A stretch of DNA of 64,000 nt, taken from contig OZ345371.1 of the NCBI GenBank assembly GCA_977006965.1, positions 2,108,001 to 2,172,000 of the forward strand, in the 5' to 3' direction. Source of the DNA: Phymatolithon calcareum. Taxonomy: Eukaryota; Rhodophyta; Florideophyceae; Hapalidiales. Both the position numbers and the translations under genes were made by a program. Of the stretch, positions 1-10,427 are shown one piece after another (position 1 is the stretch's first letter; each line of letters starts with the position of its first letter). The notes beneath the pieces are model-generated. The model was not told where the DNA came from. It did not search any database and worked only from the letters and a program-made list of their open reading frames with translations.

Positions 1-1339
1 TGAGTAAGTCTTTTGCATTCATATTCCGTTTCTTGGTCCATCTTCATAGACCGTAGTATACGTTGCAACACGATAAGCTCCACCACAGCAACAGTCCCAA
101 AGTACTTCACCACAATGGATTTTCTCCACAAAGGAACTCTGTTGAAATAACTCTCAGGCAGCTCAACCGTGCAGTTCTGTCCCTTATATATAGCACTCCT
201 GGTAGGTTTTTCGTTACGCCGATCTGGTTTTTAACTGTCCGGCCCTCTTCTTCCAACGACCAGACTTTGACTGTTGCTTGCAGGCGTCGCTTTTTTGACA
301 CTATACCTTCTTCCGCTTGTTTCAGAGCTTCTTTAAGGTGTTCCTCTTCCCCGAGATACTCAATGTCCTTTGATACGTCTTCCAAATCATCTTCTCTTCC
401 CTGGTATTCTTTTGAAAGCTCCAGGAACTTCCTCCGTCTTACCAATCTTAAGGCGAACCTTTCAGCCTGGTGCATACTCATCGTCTGTGGGCTGGCGAGA
501 CGGCAGAGCACTCGCATCCTCTCCCTTCTATACTCGGAATATTTTCCGAAAACGTATCTGTAGAAAAAACCTTCTGCTGCTTCAATTGCCGATAGTAGTC
601 GTTTCGTGAGAATCAACGACTTGAAAATCCTGATGCACGTGGCTGGTTGGAGTCCTCTGACGTTCAAGCCAATTTGGCGGAGTTTGTGTATGCATCCCAT
701 CGCATTCCGAACTCTTGAGATTACTGCATCGTCGGTGACTCCGCTGTTGTTCATACTGATCCCGAGGTAGGGCAGTCTCCAGGCTTGTGCAGCTCTTTTC
801 CTGCAAGGAAGAATTTCTTCTTTGGGAGTTCTTTGTACTTAAGGACCTCGCTCTTTCCTGGCTTTGTGTTCCATTTCATGGAGTTCTCAGCTGCCCCCTT
901 CGTAGCTTTGTCCAATAGTTTTTGCAATCCTTTTGCATTTTTTGCCAGAAGAAGAACGTCACCCGCAAATAGCTGCTCTAGATGGTCAGACACTGTTCTT
1001 GTTACTTGGGCGGCGGCTTCGGCGAATGTATCCATGAATATGCTATATAGGAACGGACTAAGCGGGGAGCCCTGCAGAACACCTCGGTCGATAATGCACC
1101 ACGTTATCGTTTCATCTCCTGCAGACCTGATCCACGACGGTTTCTTCAGGTAAGAAACCATCTTTGTTATGTGCACCGGCAACTTTTTCTTCAGCCGCTC
1201 GGGGAGGATATCCCTCGGGACGCTGTCATACGCTGCTGAAAAGTCAAGTACAGCAACGAACGGGTGACCATTGGTCCATATATCCACGATCTCGTTATAA
1301 ATCTTTTTTAGGCCCGGAGTCCTTGCAGCTAAGTGAGTA
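1..1339 (-). pseudogene. LINE reverse transcriptase fragment (L-A1), palm to C-terminal part
   Basis: Minus-strand non-LTR reverse transcriptase remnant in two adjoining frames (1344-751 and 754-107). The first contains the palm block AAYDSVPRDIL, the primer-grip-like GVLQGSPLSPFLY and an active-site block reading LFAGDV, where FADD is expected; one catalytic aspartate is therefore replaced by glycine. The second contains the downstream thumb region (SRVRNAMGCIHKLRQIG) and a basic/acidic C-terminal part. The window edge cuts the 3' end and the RT fingers are missing at the 5' side. Homologous reading frames recur at 12.6-14.4 kb and 43.85-56.6 kb, so this is a dead copy of a repeated family (L-A). 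Confidence 0.85.
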
Positions 1340-1640
1340 TTCATTTATTCATTTTTCCTTATCCCCTAATGGGGCTAGCAGCGATTTGAGGGTCTAAATT
1401 TCTGCCATTCTATAATATTGTTATCGAGTTCGACAGCGGCTTTCACTTCTAGTCCAGGTACGTCACCAAAGATTGATTCTGGCGTTGGTCTGATTATCTC
1501 GATGTGGAGTTTGGTGGAGAGTCTTATTACTTCCCGAGTACCTTGTTGGCCTCCTGCTCGCCGCATTCGGAACGGGTCCCTTCGCAGCAACCGAATGGAT
1601 CTTGTTCCGCGCGTGGGTGCGTGCAATACAGGACAGCCAA
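1340..1640 (-). mobile_element. 3' end of another LINE (L-E1)
   Basis: On the minus strand the last coding part reads ...ESIFGDVPGLEVKAAVEL... and ends RPSNRC-stop near 1378. A short hairpin (CCCCATTAGGGG) follows, then an AATGAATAAATGAATA tail. The same coding end, hairpin position and tail occur on the plus strand at about 25.6-25.86 kb. The element abuts L-A1 at about 1340. Only the 3' terminus is present; no RT motif is visible here. Confidence 0.6.
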
Positions 1641-2149
1641 ATCTCTAAGTGGGTATACTATTCGAGCAACAAAGAGATTACAATGACGGAAAAATTAGAA
1701 CGTGATGCGATCTTCTCATAGAACGTGACAGTAGTATACGGGAAGTTGCCCTGGTATCGGCAACGCTGGCGTTGAGGGCTTCTAATATTCCCCCCGGTAT
1801 GGTTGGGGTGCTCAAACAAATTCTAAAGAAGAATGTGTTTCTTTCTTAGAGACCGAGTCCGATAGCTCATTTTTACACTAGATACATTTCTCACGAGCAT
1901 TTTGTCTCTCGCAGCAGAAGGACATGTAATAACGACTTGGCATATCTACGCCAAAATGTATGCTGCCCTGAAGGATACTTCGAAACTCAGTCAGCGCGCT
2001 GCACAGTGTCGAAGCCACTCAGTTGGAGAGTTCCTCCGACGAGTGCTGGCTTTATTGAGCGTCTGTAGAGAGACGTCGGAGAATATATGTATCCTACAAA
2101 TGCCACCTAGAAAAGCAGCCCTGAGACCTAAGGTCTGCCTCTTATATCA
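1641..2149. other. Unassigned stretch
   Basis: Only short ORFs are present (for example 84 codons at 1902-2156), with no motif I recognise and no repeat shared with the rest of the window. The recognisable segmental duplication begins at its right edge. Confidence 0.4.
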
Positions 2150-2692
2150 CATTTGATATCCGCCGCTCAAAACAGTGCCCGAATTGCGAGTTCCGCAAAC
2201 GAATAATCCGAATGTGTCAAAAGGATTGCAATTTAAGTAAAGGCGAACGATGCAGTCAGTAGCTCGCTCGCAGTTTGCTCTCGGCTACGTACTTTCTGCT
2301 CGCGTTCCGATTAATGGATTGTTGCCGCGCAGTAGGAGTCTCGCTGTGGACAAGCATGACCGTGCAGGGCATTTTACAGTGCCTCTTTTCAAAATTTAAT
2401 TGTCTTTGCGCCCATCTGTTGTTTATATTTCTCTGGAACGAAATCGAATATATATATATTCGAAGAGGGTACGACGAGAGCTTGCAATTCATATCCATCC
2501 TGTACTTTTGCCGCAAGAAAGAAGAAGATGTTTTTTCATTGTAAAATCTTCTCATGAACCCGCGAAAAAACGGGGTCTTCCTTCGCGCATTGAGTATTCA
2601 CAAATAAATCTTCTTTCTATTTAGTCCTAAAAATTTCTGGAAATCTGAACATCTTCTCTTCAGTAGTTTTCAAACGGGTTTTCTAAAATTTC

Positions 2693-3859
2693 TCATGCAG
2701 CCACAGGATGCCATGAAAATCTAGGTTGAGAAAAACTTCCACTTTTTCTTTTTGCATCTGGAACCTGTCCAACAACTTCGTATCGCTTCAAGGCTGTGAC
2801 GAAAACACCAACCACACCAGCAATGGAACCAACTACTCCAAATATAATGCCGACAATTTCCCAAGTGTTAAGCTTCTTTTCCTGTAGCACCGTTTCTGAA
2901 ACAAGCGGCCCATTCCCTGGTTTGCTTCCACCTTCTTCCGTCGAATTCGGCAGGATCGGAGATGATGAAGGTGTGTAATCGCCGAGCTGTGGAGGGGACG
3001 ATGTGGACTTGACGACAGGGGTAGGACTGATCACCTCAGAACGCGGCGGCGATGTAGAATTGACATCACGAGAAGGAGACGCCACCACTGGACCTTTCCC
3101 ATCACAACTCGCCGTTTGCATATCCTTGTCGCCCGGTTTTGTGGGCCGCGCTCGTCCGTGACAGTCCGCGCATGTCGTTCTAAGACGAGGGCTGTCCAAG
3201 AACCTCTTTGTGCACTCACAGGAACTACCCAGTCTGCATTCGCCCGGCGGACATTGCGTACAAACGTCCTTCTTCGACTCGGAAATAGGATCAGGAAGGA
3301 GACAGCGATCGCTGAGCGCATTGCATGAGAGAAGTTCCTCTTTTGTCATTTCGCAGCACGCTCGTTCGAGACAAGTCGACGGCAGTTCTTTGTTCCCTTT
3401 TTCACCCTTGCATTTCCGTCTGGTGTTGTCGAAGGCACCTTTTGAATTAGGCCATACGCTGCCGTGAGACGCCAAACAGCTCGATTGCATCTGTTTAGAC
3501 TGCTTAGAGGCATAGAATCTTTTCGGGCACACACATCTGTTCCCAATTCGACACATACCGGTGGGACAGCCCAAGCAATCCTCTCTCAGTTTGGTAATCG
3601 CGTTGATGTCTGTCACGCAACGGCCATGGTGACCCGCACAAGAGCGTAACTGATTCTTGGTCATTGCGCAGCAAGTTGGTCGAGCAGATCGCAAGCAGTG
3701 CTCTGGATGTCCCGCCTTTCTTGTTGTCGCGGACAGATGTTTCAGTGTCGAAGACGATGGAAGTGCGCCTCGGTATGGGTTTGCATTTGCTGCGCGCACT
3801 CTATTTCGCTGCGTCTGCGCGACGAAGGTGAGGAACAGTAGGGTGAACACACCCTTCAT
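2693..3859 (-). CDS. Cysteine-rich type I membrane protein (paralogue 1), 388 aa
   Basis: Unrecognised secreted or membrane protein. The frame is open upstream (to 4057), but I chose the ATG at 3859 because it starts a good signal peptide (MKGVFTLLFLTF, hydrophobic to about residue 14) and because the paralogue at 31327-32505 starts at the equivalent codon. Two tandem cysteine modules follow. Module 1 (about 55-111) and module 2 (about 163-216) share the order Cys, CC-x-MT, SC, RC, C-x2-CP-x-G-x-CR-x-G, C-x-C. A Ser/Thr/Pro-rich stalk (about 255-330) with NST sequons leads to one transmembrane segment (about 333-357) and a short basic tail rich in Lys, Arg and Ser. The likely role is a cell-surface or lumenal protein with a disulphide-bonded ectodomain; partner and function are unknown. 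It is intact, unlike the surrounding transposon genes. Confidence 0.8.
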   Translation of the reverse strand: MKGVFTLLFLTFVAQTQRNRVRAANANPYRGALPSSSTLKHLSATTRKAGHPEHCLRSARPTCCAMTKNQLRSCAGHHGRCVTDINAITKLREDCLGCPTGMCRIGNRCVCPKRFYASKQSKQMQSSCLASHGSVWPNSKGAFDNTRRKCKGEKGNKELPSTCLERACCEMTKEELLSCNALSDRCLLPDPISESKKDVCTQCPPGECRLGSSCECTKRFLDSPRLRTTCADCHGRARPTKPGDKDMQTASCDGKGPVVASPSRDVNSTSPPRSEVISPTPVVKSTSSPPQLGDYTPSSSPILPNSTEEGGSKPGNGPLVSETVLQEKKLNTWEIVGIIFGVVGSIAGVVGVFVTALKRYEVVGQVPDAKRKSGSFSQPRFSWHPVAA

Positions 3860-4285
3860 GTTGCCAGCTAAGGGTACGGCTGGAGAGCAATGTGACGGAG
3901 GGATGGTTGGGGAGCTCCAATGACGGCATGTATCGTTGTTGACTGAATTTCTATCATTGTTAAGTTTATCGGCACAGTGTATCACTTTGGTTTCCACGTT
4001 TTGGGCAAAAATTGCTTCATCTCGACATCGTGTGATATCTCGCTGGACAAGGTACATATGAAACGGCGATAAGTTTACATAGAATGATTACCGTTCTATG
4101 CATCAGATGACAGGATGGCCATTCACCGTTCGGTGAGCCGGGAACAATCCTGGGTGTGAAAGTTCGGGAAATCGAAATATTAAGATATCAGGTTCGAGGT
4201 ATAAATAGGAGAATTTCAAGTAAAGTATGTGCCTTGATTTTGATTTTCGTTAGAATTCAGGGGCTCCAAACACCTCGACTTGGCC

Positions 4286-4344
4286 AAACGGTGTCAGCAG
4301 ATGCGTTGGTAACTTTTAAATAAAAATCTACCTTTCTTCTTCTT
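4286..4344 (+). mobile_element. L-B1: 59 bp 5'-truncated LINE 3' end
   Basis: Carries the characteristic L-B terminus (GTCAGCAGATGCGTTGGTAA, then TTTTAAATAAAAATCTACC) and a (TTC)n tail. It is flanked by a 7 bp direct repeat CTTGGCC at 4279-4285 and 4345-4351. It interrupts copy 1 of the segmental duplication and is absent from copy 2, so it arrived after the duplication. Confidence 0.75.
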
Positions 4345-4979
4345 CTTGGCCTATCGGTGTACTCTCAATCCGGAGATGCAAAAAAGGGAAAGAATTTCTC
4401 CCTGTTTCCTCCGACAACAAGAAGGCAACAAAGCTCATCTTTGTGGCGGCGATTTCTTAGCAGCAGGTGCTGGTTTCAGAGTCAGATGCTCCAACAGCAC
4501 GCGTAAGACCTTATTAGGGTCTGATGAACATTTCGACGCGTCATGAAGTATTTCTTGCGCTAAATCCATGCGTGGAACAGATGCGATCAAACGGCGTTCA
4601 AAATTCGGGCCCTGAAAATCTATCAATTACTGGGGGAGCAAAGCAGCATTTTGGCGCGACAATTATTTTGTTTATTTAAACCCAAATGCGATTCCACAGT
4701 GAATCCATTATTTTCCTCGTATGGAAAAATGTCCCAATAGATTCAATCGCACCCTGCGAAACGCCACTGTATGATACAGTAAAGAGAGTCGACTCTCTCG
4801 TCTTCGAATCCGCCTCTTTTCTTCAGCCCGAGCGGCCCGGAATAAACCATATCATACTGGGCGAAGATAGCCAAGTACTGAGTTCAGGAAGTCTCTCAGC
4901 TCATGAATTCGCCTCTAGGACAAGCACTGCAGTATCATCAGGAGTCACTGCTATCTCCAGGAGCACTATTTGTACGTTC

Positions 4980-5412
4980 TGTCTTTCTTTCTTTATTGCA
5001 GAAGACGTTAACTAAAGTGAACATCTGGGGTTCTCAAGCAACCCCTCCTTGTTCACGAATTTGAGTACTTCAAACGGTTTCTCCCTACATAATTCCTCTA
5101 CCGTTTTAGGGCCTACTCTACCAATAGTCTGACGTCTTGATAAAGCACGCTCAGTGCAGCGAAGAATTAAGTGATAAACAGTCTCTTTGGTTCCATCTGG
5201 ACAGGCCTTGCACATGAGTTCGTAGTCCACCGAGCCATCGCCCTTCCGGTGAAAAGCTGCTACCAGCGAGCAGCATTCTGCGGAAAGTAGATTTAGGATG
5301 ACATCAGCGCGTCTGTGACTATTCTAGAGTTCTGGTGGTAGAAACTGTACACTTCTTGGCTCCATCAAATTGCGCGGTTTAATTATGGACCGTGCGGCTT
5401 CCATGGTCATGG
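4980..5412 (-). mobile_element. L-C2: 5'-truncated 3' end of the RNase-H-type LINE
   Basis: The minus strand encodes the post-RNase-H C-terminus (KACPDGTKETVYHLILRC..., stop at 5012-5014) and then a CAATAAAGAAAGAAAGA tail. The same C-terminal region and tail end the larger copy L-C1 at 45.1-45.8 kb. An in-frame stop near 5320 shows that it is dead. It lies at the right end of duplication copy 1. Confidence 0.75.
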
Positions 5413-5651
5413 GTACGCCTTGATCATCGGGAGTGTAGCGTTTGGACAGGAGCACATATTTTGCGTTCATTATTTACAATGAACGTGCACTGTGCACGGC
5501 AGACTGCAAGTGCACACGTTCCTTCGGAACGCGATCGGTTCCGACGGACTATCATAGCATTTCTCGAAAAAAGGCTGAAAACTCAATTTGAGAAGTGCTA
5601 TATTCATTGGCCGAACAGTACTGTAATGCCCTGTTACCGTTCTTAGCCTTA
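5413..5651. other. Spacer before the large palindrome
   Basis: No gene is recognised. The start (5423-5470) is a diverged copy of a roughly 50 bp motif also found at 4934-4980 and 7230-7274. Confidence 0.35.
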
Positions 5652-8600
5652 TAGTACACTTATCTGAAACGAATAATGCACAACCCAAACAACAGTGGCT
5701 GCAGATGCGCTGTCAACTTTTAAATAAAAATATACACTTCTTCTACAACCAAAACACCCAGAGACGACGAGAGCGCTCTGCGCTGCCACCTCCCAGGTAC
5801 GTTGCCCTGGACTTTCTGGGACACAGAGCCCTTTCGCGCTCGGCAGTGATAAGAATGCATGGCTTTTGCATAAAGCAGTCCTCTCCCGTAAAGATCGCGC
5901 GAAACTCTTATGCGCTCGGCAGCGCAAAGAATGCACGGCTTTGCAGGAAACATACCGCTCCCGTCAAGATGGCGCAGAGATCAAAGTCTTCGAGAAATTC
6001 CAGGAGAGCCTCTTGACACCACGGAGCTATTTAACTTCATTGTGCGCCGAAGGCGAGATTGAAAAGACAGAAACTGACACGCATTCTCGTTTGCAATCAG
6101 CGGCAATTTCAGAGCAGAGATCACTCGTACGGTACGGCCAGTCTCCTTACTCTGGTGGTCCTACGCGCCTCACATGTGGAAGAAGTTCCGAGTGAAGAAG
6201 TTTGAAAATGTGCTAGAGCTTCCGTAGCCAATATTGTTGGAAGTTATCTGGGAAAGACATGCATCCTCTTCCGGACAGCCCTGCGGAGACTTGCGATCTC
6301 GTTTTGACTCTATACAGCATCGGCTTTGTGGTTATGAGGTATTTCATTGAGTTTGCCATTTCTTTTGTGGCAATGGGACACTGGTTCTAACTCATTTTTT
6401 CCTTTTTTCTGTTTTTGCTTCTCAGCGATCAGACATTTTCTGGATGACTCATGAACCGGACTGGGCAGTAGCTGCTACCAAACCCCGTGACGATTCTGTC
6501 TTCTCGCATTGGTAGAGATCGCCTTCGTGAAGCTGAAAAGCGCTGAATGAAAGGAAAGGGAATACGGCTAAGTAGCCAAATGGAAAAAGGTACAAAGATG
6601 GTTCTGAAGAAAGAATGGTAAGTGTATTGATCGCCTCTCTCTGTCGATCGGCCGTTTGCGGCTTTCTATATGCTGACACGACGCGCAATCTATGCCTCTC
6701 GTCTGGGGACGACTGCGTGTCCCAGGAACTCAGGAACAGAAGGCCTGGAAGAGGAAACGAGAGAACTGTATGCGTGCGAAATATGTGCTGGCGCAATGTT
6801 GTTGCTGAATGAGGATGACCGGCGCGAGAATGCGCGCGGGATGCCAAATTGGAGATAACTTTCGTTGGCGCTTGTTTCGAATGACGTGAGTTGTCCAGCG
6901 CGTAGCACTACTAGGTAGACTTTGAGCAGGTAGACTTTGAGCCCACCTCCTCTACAAACTTCTCCCTGTCCCTCTCAGATTCATCTAAAGGCGCGCATAA
7001 TCTCCCGTTACTGTAGAATCACCAAACGACCATTTGTACAATAAAACCACATTTTAAGAGCCTGTTTTTCGTGACTAGAAACGCATCCTCGAGTACTACG
7101 GAGGAGCATTCCTTTTGCGCGTACATGCGTGGTTCAGAACGCACGTACAAAAACTTTTAGTGTAGTGTAATCCACCGTCACCCACATGTCCACGAGCATG
7201 TGCACCCGATATCATAAATGTCATGACACATCATCGGGAGTCACTGCTATCGCCAGGAGCACAAGTGTACGTTCATTTAGGATATCTGGTGCACAAACTC
7301 GTGGACATGTGGGCGGCTGTGGATTACGCTACACTAAAAGTTTTTGTACGTACATTCTGAACCACGCATGTGCGCGCAAAAGGAACGCTCCTCTGTAGTA
7401 CCCGGGATGCGTTTCTAGTCACGAAAAACAGGCTCTTAAAATGTGGTTTTGTTGTAGAAATGGTCCTTGCATGATTCTACAGTAACGGGAGATAATGCGC
7501 GCATTTAGATGAATCTGAGAGGAATAGGGGGTTATATGTTGATTTATTTTAAAAGCTCCCAAAACCTCAATTTGATTAACAGGACAGCTTCTCGCTGTCT
7601 TCCACATTCATCCCTCTACAAGCCTTCTAATATCTCCTTAACCCGAATTTCTCTCCCTGCGAGTGCTCGAGTGAGTAGTTCGCATTCATATTCTGTTTCT
7701 TGGTCCATCTTCAAGCACCAGATAGGGAGAAGTTTGTAGAGGAGGTGGGCTCAAAGTCTTCCAGTTAGTGTTACGCGCTGGACAACTCACGTCATTCGAA
7801 ACAAGCGCCAACGAAAGTTATCTCCAATTTGGCATCCCGCGCGCATTCTCGCGCCGGTCATCCTCATTCAGCAACAACATTGCGCCAGCACATATTTCGC
7901 ACGCATACAGTTCTCTCGTTTCCTCTTCCAGGCCTTCTGTTCCTGAGTTCCTGGGACACGCAGTCGTCCCCAGACGAGAGGCATAGATTGCGCGTCGTGT
8001 CAGCATATAGAAAGCCGCAAACGGCCGATCGACAGAGAGAGGCGATCAATACACTTACCATTCTTTCTTCAGAACCATCTTTGTACCTTTTTCCATTTGG
8101 CTACTTAGCCGTATTCCCTTTCCTTTCATTCAGCGCTTTTCAGCTTCACGAAGGCGATCTCTACCAATGCGAGAAGACAGAATCGTCACGGGGTTTGGTA
8201 GCAGCTACTGCCCAGTCCGGTTCATGAGTCATCCAGAAAATGTCTGATCGCTGAGAAGCAAAAACAGAAAAAAGGAAAAAATGAGTTAGAACCAGTGTCC
8301 CATTGCCACAAAAGAAACGGCAAACTCAATGAAATACCTCATAACCACAAAGCCGATGCTGTATAGAGTCAAAACGAGATCGCAAGTCTCCGCAGGGCTG
8401 TCCGGAAGAGGATGCATGTCTGTCCCAGATAACTTCCAACAATATTGGCTACGGAAGCTCTAGCACATTTTCAAACTTCTTCACTCGGTACTGCTTCCAC
8501 ATGTGAGGCGAGTAGGACCACCAGCGAAGGGAGACTGGCCGTATCGCACGAGTGATCTCTGCTCTGAATTGCCGCTGATTGCAAACGAGAATGCGAGTCA

Positions 8601-9022
8601 GTTTCTGTCTTTTCAATCTCGCCTTCGGCGCACAATGAAGTTAAATAGCTCCGTGGTGTCAAGAGGCTCTCCTGGAATTTCTCGAAGACTTTGATCTCTG
8701 CGCTATCTTGACGGGAGCGGTATGTTTCCTGCAAAGCCGTGCATTCTTTGCGCTGCCGAGCGCATAAGAGTTTCGCGCGATCTTTACGGGAGAGGGCTGC
8801 TTTATGCAAAAGCCATGCATTCTTATCACTGCCGAGCGCGAAAGAGCTCTGTGTCCCAGAAAGTCCAAGGCCACGTACCTGGGGGGTGGCCACGCAGAGC
8901 GCACTGGTCGTCTCTGGGTGTTTTGGTTGTAGAAGAAGTGTAGATTTTTAGTAAAAGTTGCCAGCGCATCTGCAGCCACTGTTGTTTGGGTTGTGCATTT
9001 TTCGTTTCAGATAAGAGTACTA
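5652..9022. repeat. Large inverted duplication (palindrome), arms about 1.55 kb
   Basis: The left arm (about 5652-7220) and right arm (about 7275-9022) are inverted copies. In the 6420-6910 and 7768-8230 parts, translated frames of 132, 72, 65 and 62 codons are identical between the arms. The outer parts (about 5700-6200 and 8470-8980) differ at scattered sites. Each arm end carries a degenerate L-B tail (GCAGATGCGCTGTCAACTTT on the left). The centre is about 54 bp of non-palindromic DNA (7221-7274). Differences between the arms include a roughly 200 bp LINE insertion in the right arm and a doubled AGGTAGACTTTGAGC in the left arm at about 6909-6940. No reading frame in the arms resembles a known protein, so I annotate none as a gene. 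Confidence 0.9.
7530..7722 (-). mobile_element. L-A2: short LINE 3' end inside the right palindrome arm
   Basis: Matches the 3' end of L-A4 near 43.85-44.0 kb (AACCTCAATTT ... TTCTTGGTCCATCTT) on the minus strand and is missing from the left arm. A short ATAGGG direct repeat borders it. It inserted after the arms were formed. Confidence 0.7.
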
Positions 9023-9180
9023 CAGTCGATCCTCGATTTTTGCATCTCACATTTTTGAATATCTTTGAGTTGTTGAATGCAGAATGCCTGTCCCAGGTCG
9101 GTTTCGACTTAAATTTTAACGAAAATAAAGGATTACTGAATACTCGAATATAGAATATCTGAAGTCATTGCTTCAAACCG
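9023..9180 (+). mobile_element. Partial pogo-like MITE
   Basis: Begins TA-CAGTCGATCCTCGATTTTT, the same type of terminus as the complete element at 33622-34019. It shares the internal stretch AAATTTTAACGAAAATAAAG with that element. I could not find the right inverted terminus, so the right end is approximate. Confidence 0.45.
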
Positions 9181-9900
9181 AAAGGCTATTTTTTGATTAT
9201 TACCTTTTACAGCGGGATATTTCTGCCCGGATGGGAAGGATATTTTTCTGTTATCTCTCTCAGAGTAAGAGTCATACGAATTGGTTTCGTCTCAGTTACA
9301 ATTCAACTTATTCCTCTCGTTTCCCCCATTCTGTGCACATTTTCATTGTATAGCACAAAATTGTTGCCTTTTAGAATCTCTCCAGTGAAGGATTCAGCAT
9401 AGTCCTGTGCTCGCAGTAGTTGTGTCCCGAGAAACATGAATAAATTGGCTACATGTCATCCAAAGATTGGTACGTACAGTATAATGCGCCTTAAACTACA
9501 AAAAAGACAACTACTCATTTATTTTATTTCGTTGAAAAAGGCAGAAAATCATGGTTCCAGCCGTGGCCTTCAAAATAACCTTAAAATTATGGTTATTCAA
9601 CCATGTAGATATGGTATGAACTCAATTTCGCTCCCGGTGTGTGTGAATTTCTGCTATTTATTCAAATTATTTTTTTTCCCCTGTGGAAACGCAACGCATG
9701 ACGTCCTATCATATCATCCTGGCTACTATACGACGCATTTATGCGTTCAGCAGAGCAAGACATGCCATCATGGCAAAAAATCACCCGCACCGGTGGTCAG
9801 TAAATCTGTACACACCAAGGCACATCGGTGACCGTTCTCCCAGATTACTGCAGACTATCATACAGTATGTGAAGTCCTTTCCAAGTCAAAAGTGAGCAGT
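9181..9900. other. AT-rich unassigned stretch
   Basis: ORFs of up to 131 codons (9436-9831) occur by chance in AT-rich DNA. I recognise no motif in them and see no repeat structure. Confidence 0.35.
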
Positions 9901-9904
9901 ACGG

Positions 9905-10170
9905 TGTAGAACGTACTACTGGAGGAAAATCAAAGGTCGCCTTAGATATGCGCTCTTGTATCTTCGGAAACCCAGTTGTGCCATGTTGAAGTGGTATTGA
10001 TCCCGTGTATAGGAGTCCAGGGCAGGGTCGATAATCTTCCTGGCTTGGATTAGTAGGAAGACAGGCAAATAGATTGCCGCGATGTGCGCTGGACAATTCT
10101 TGTCCAGGAGATAAGCGTTTTTTGTCTCCATTAGCGTGAGAGGCACTTCAGTCGCCCACATGGCCACATA
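9905..10170 (-). pseudogene. LINE reverse transcriptase finger-domain fragment
   Basis: The minus-strand translation contains LPVFLLIQARKIIDPALDSY and then YHFNMAQLGFRR. This is the block that reads RPISLLSQTKKIFESALDAY...FNKVQIGFRKN in the LINE at 12.6 kb. Only this block survives, and a frameshift follows. Confidence 0.7.
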
Positions 10171-10427
10171 ATGCCACTATCACGGACAAACAAACTGAAC
10201 TCCTTATTGGCGTGCAGCATCTCAACGGTAACGCTGTCTGTCGCACAGCCTTCCCCGCTGGTGAGCTGTTAACGGCTCTTCGTAGATGCCCCTCCTCATT
10301 GTTCTGTTAACGGAAAATCTCTCAAGTTACACATTCCAGTCCGTCGCAGCTATTCGTACACTCGAAATATATGAGGAAAAATATCGCAAGTGCAAGGGGC
10401 TACTAGTAGTGCCTATTTTACGGAAAT

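Larger units (their letters stand above)
2150..4960. repeat. Segmental duplication, copy 1 (partner 30168-33325)
   Basis: The block matches 30168-33325 in the same orientation, over the gene and both flanks. Anchors include 'gcccgaattgcgagttcc' (2179 and about 30190), 'cattcaccgttcggtg' (4120 and 32750) and 'caagcactgcagtat' near the right ends. The match is clearly diverged. Copy 1 alone has about 210 bp of extra sequence around 4160-4375, including the small L-B1 insertion. Confidence 0.8.

Noticed and set aside
3860-4057. The N-terminal 66 residues upstream of the cysteine-rich protein
   Set aside because: The paralogue has no such extension and the signal peptide begins at the ATG at 3859.
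6449-8227. Pairs of identical ORFs (132, 72, 65, 62 codons) as duplicated genes
   Set aside because: They lie in the palindrome arms and are identical because the DNA is. Overlapping frames on both strands are open at once and none resembles a known protein.
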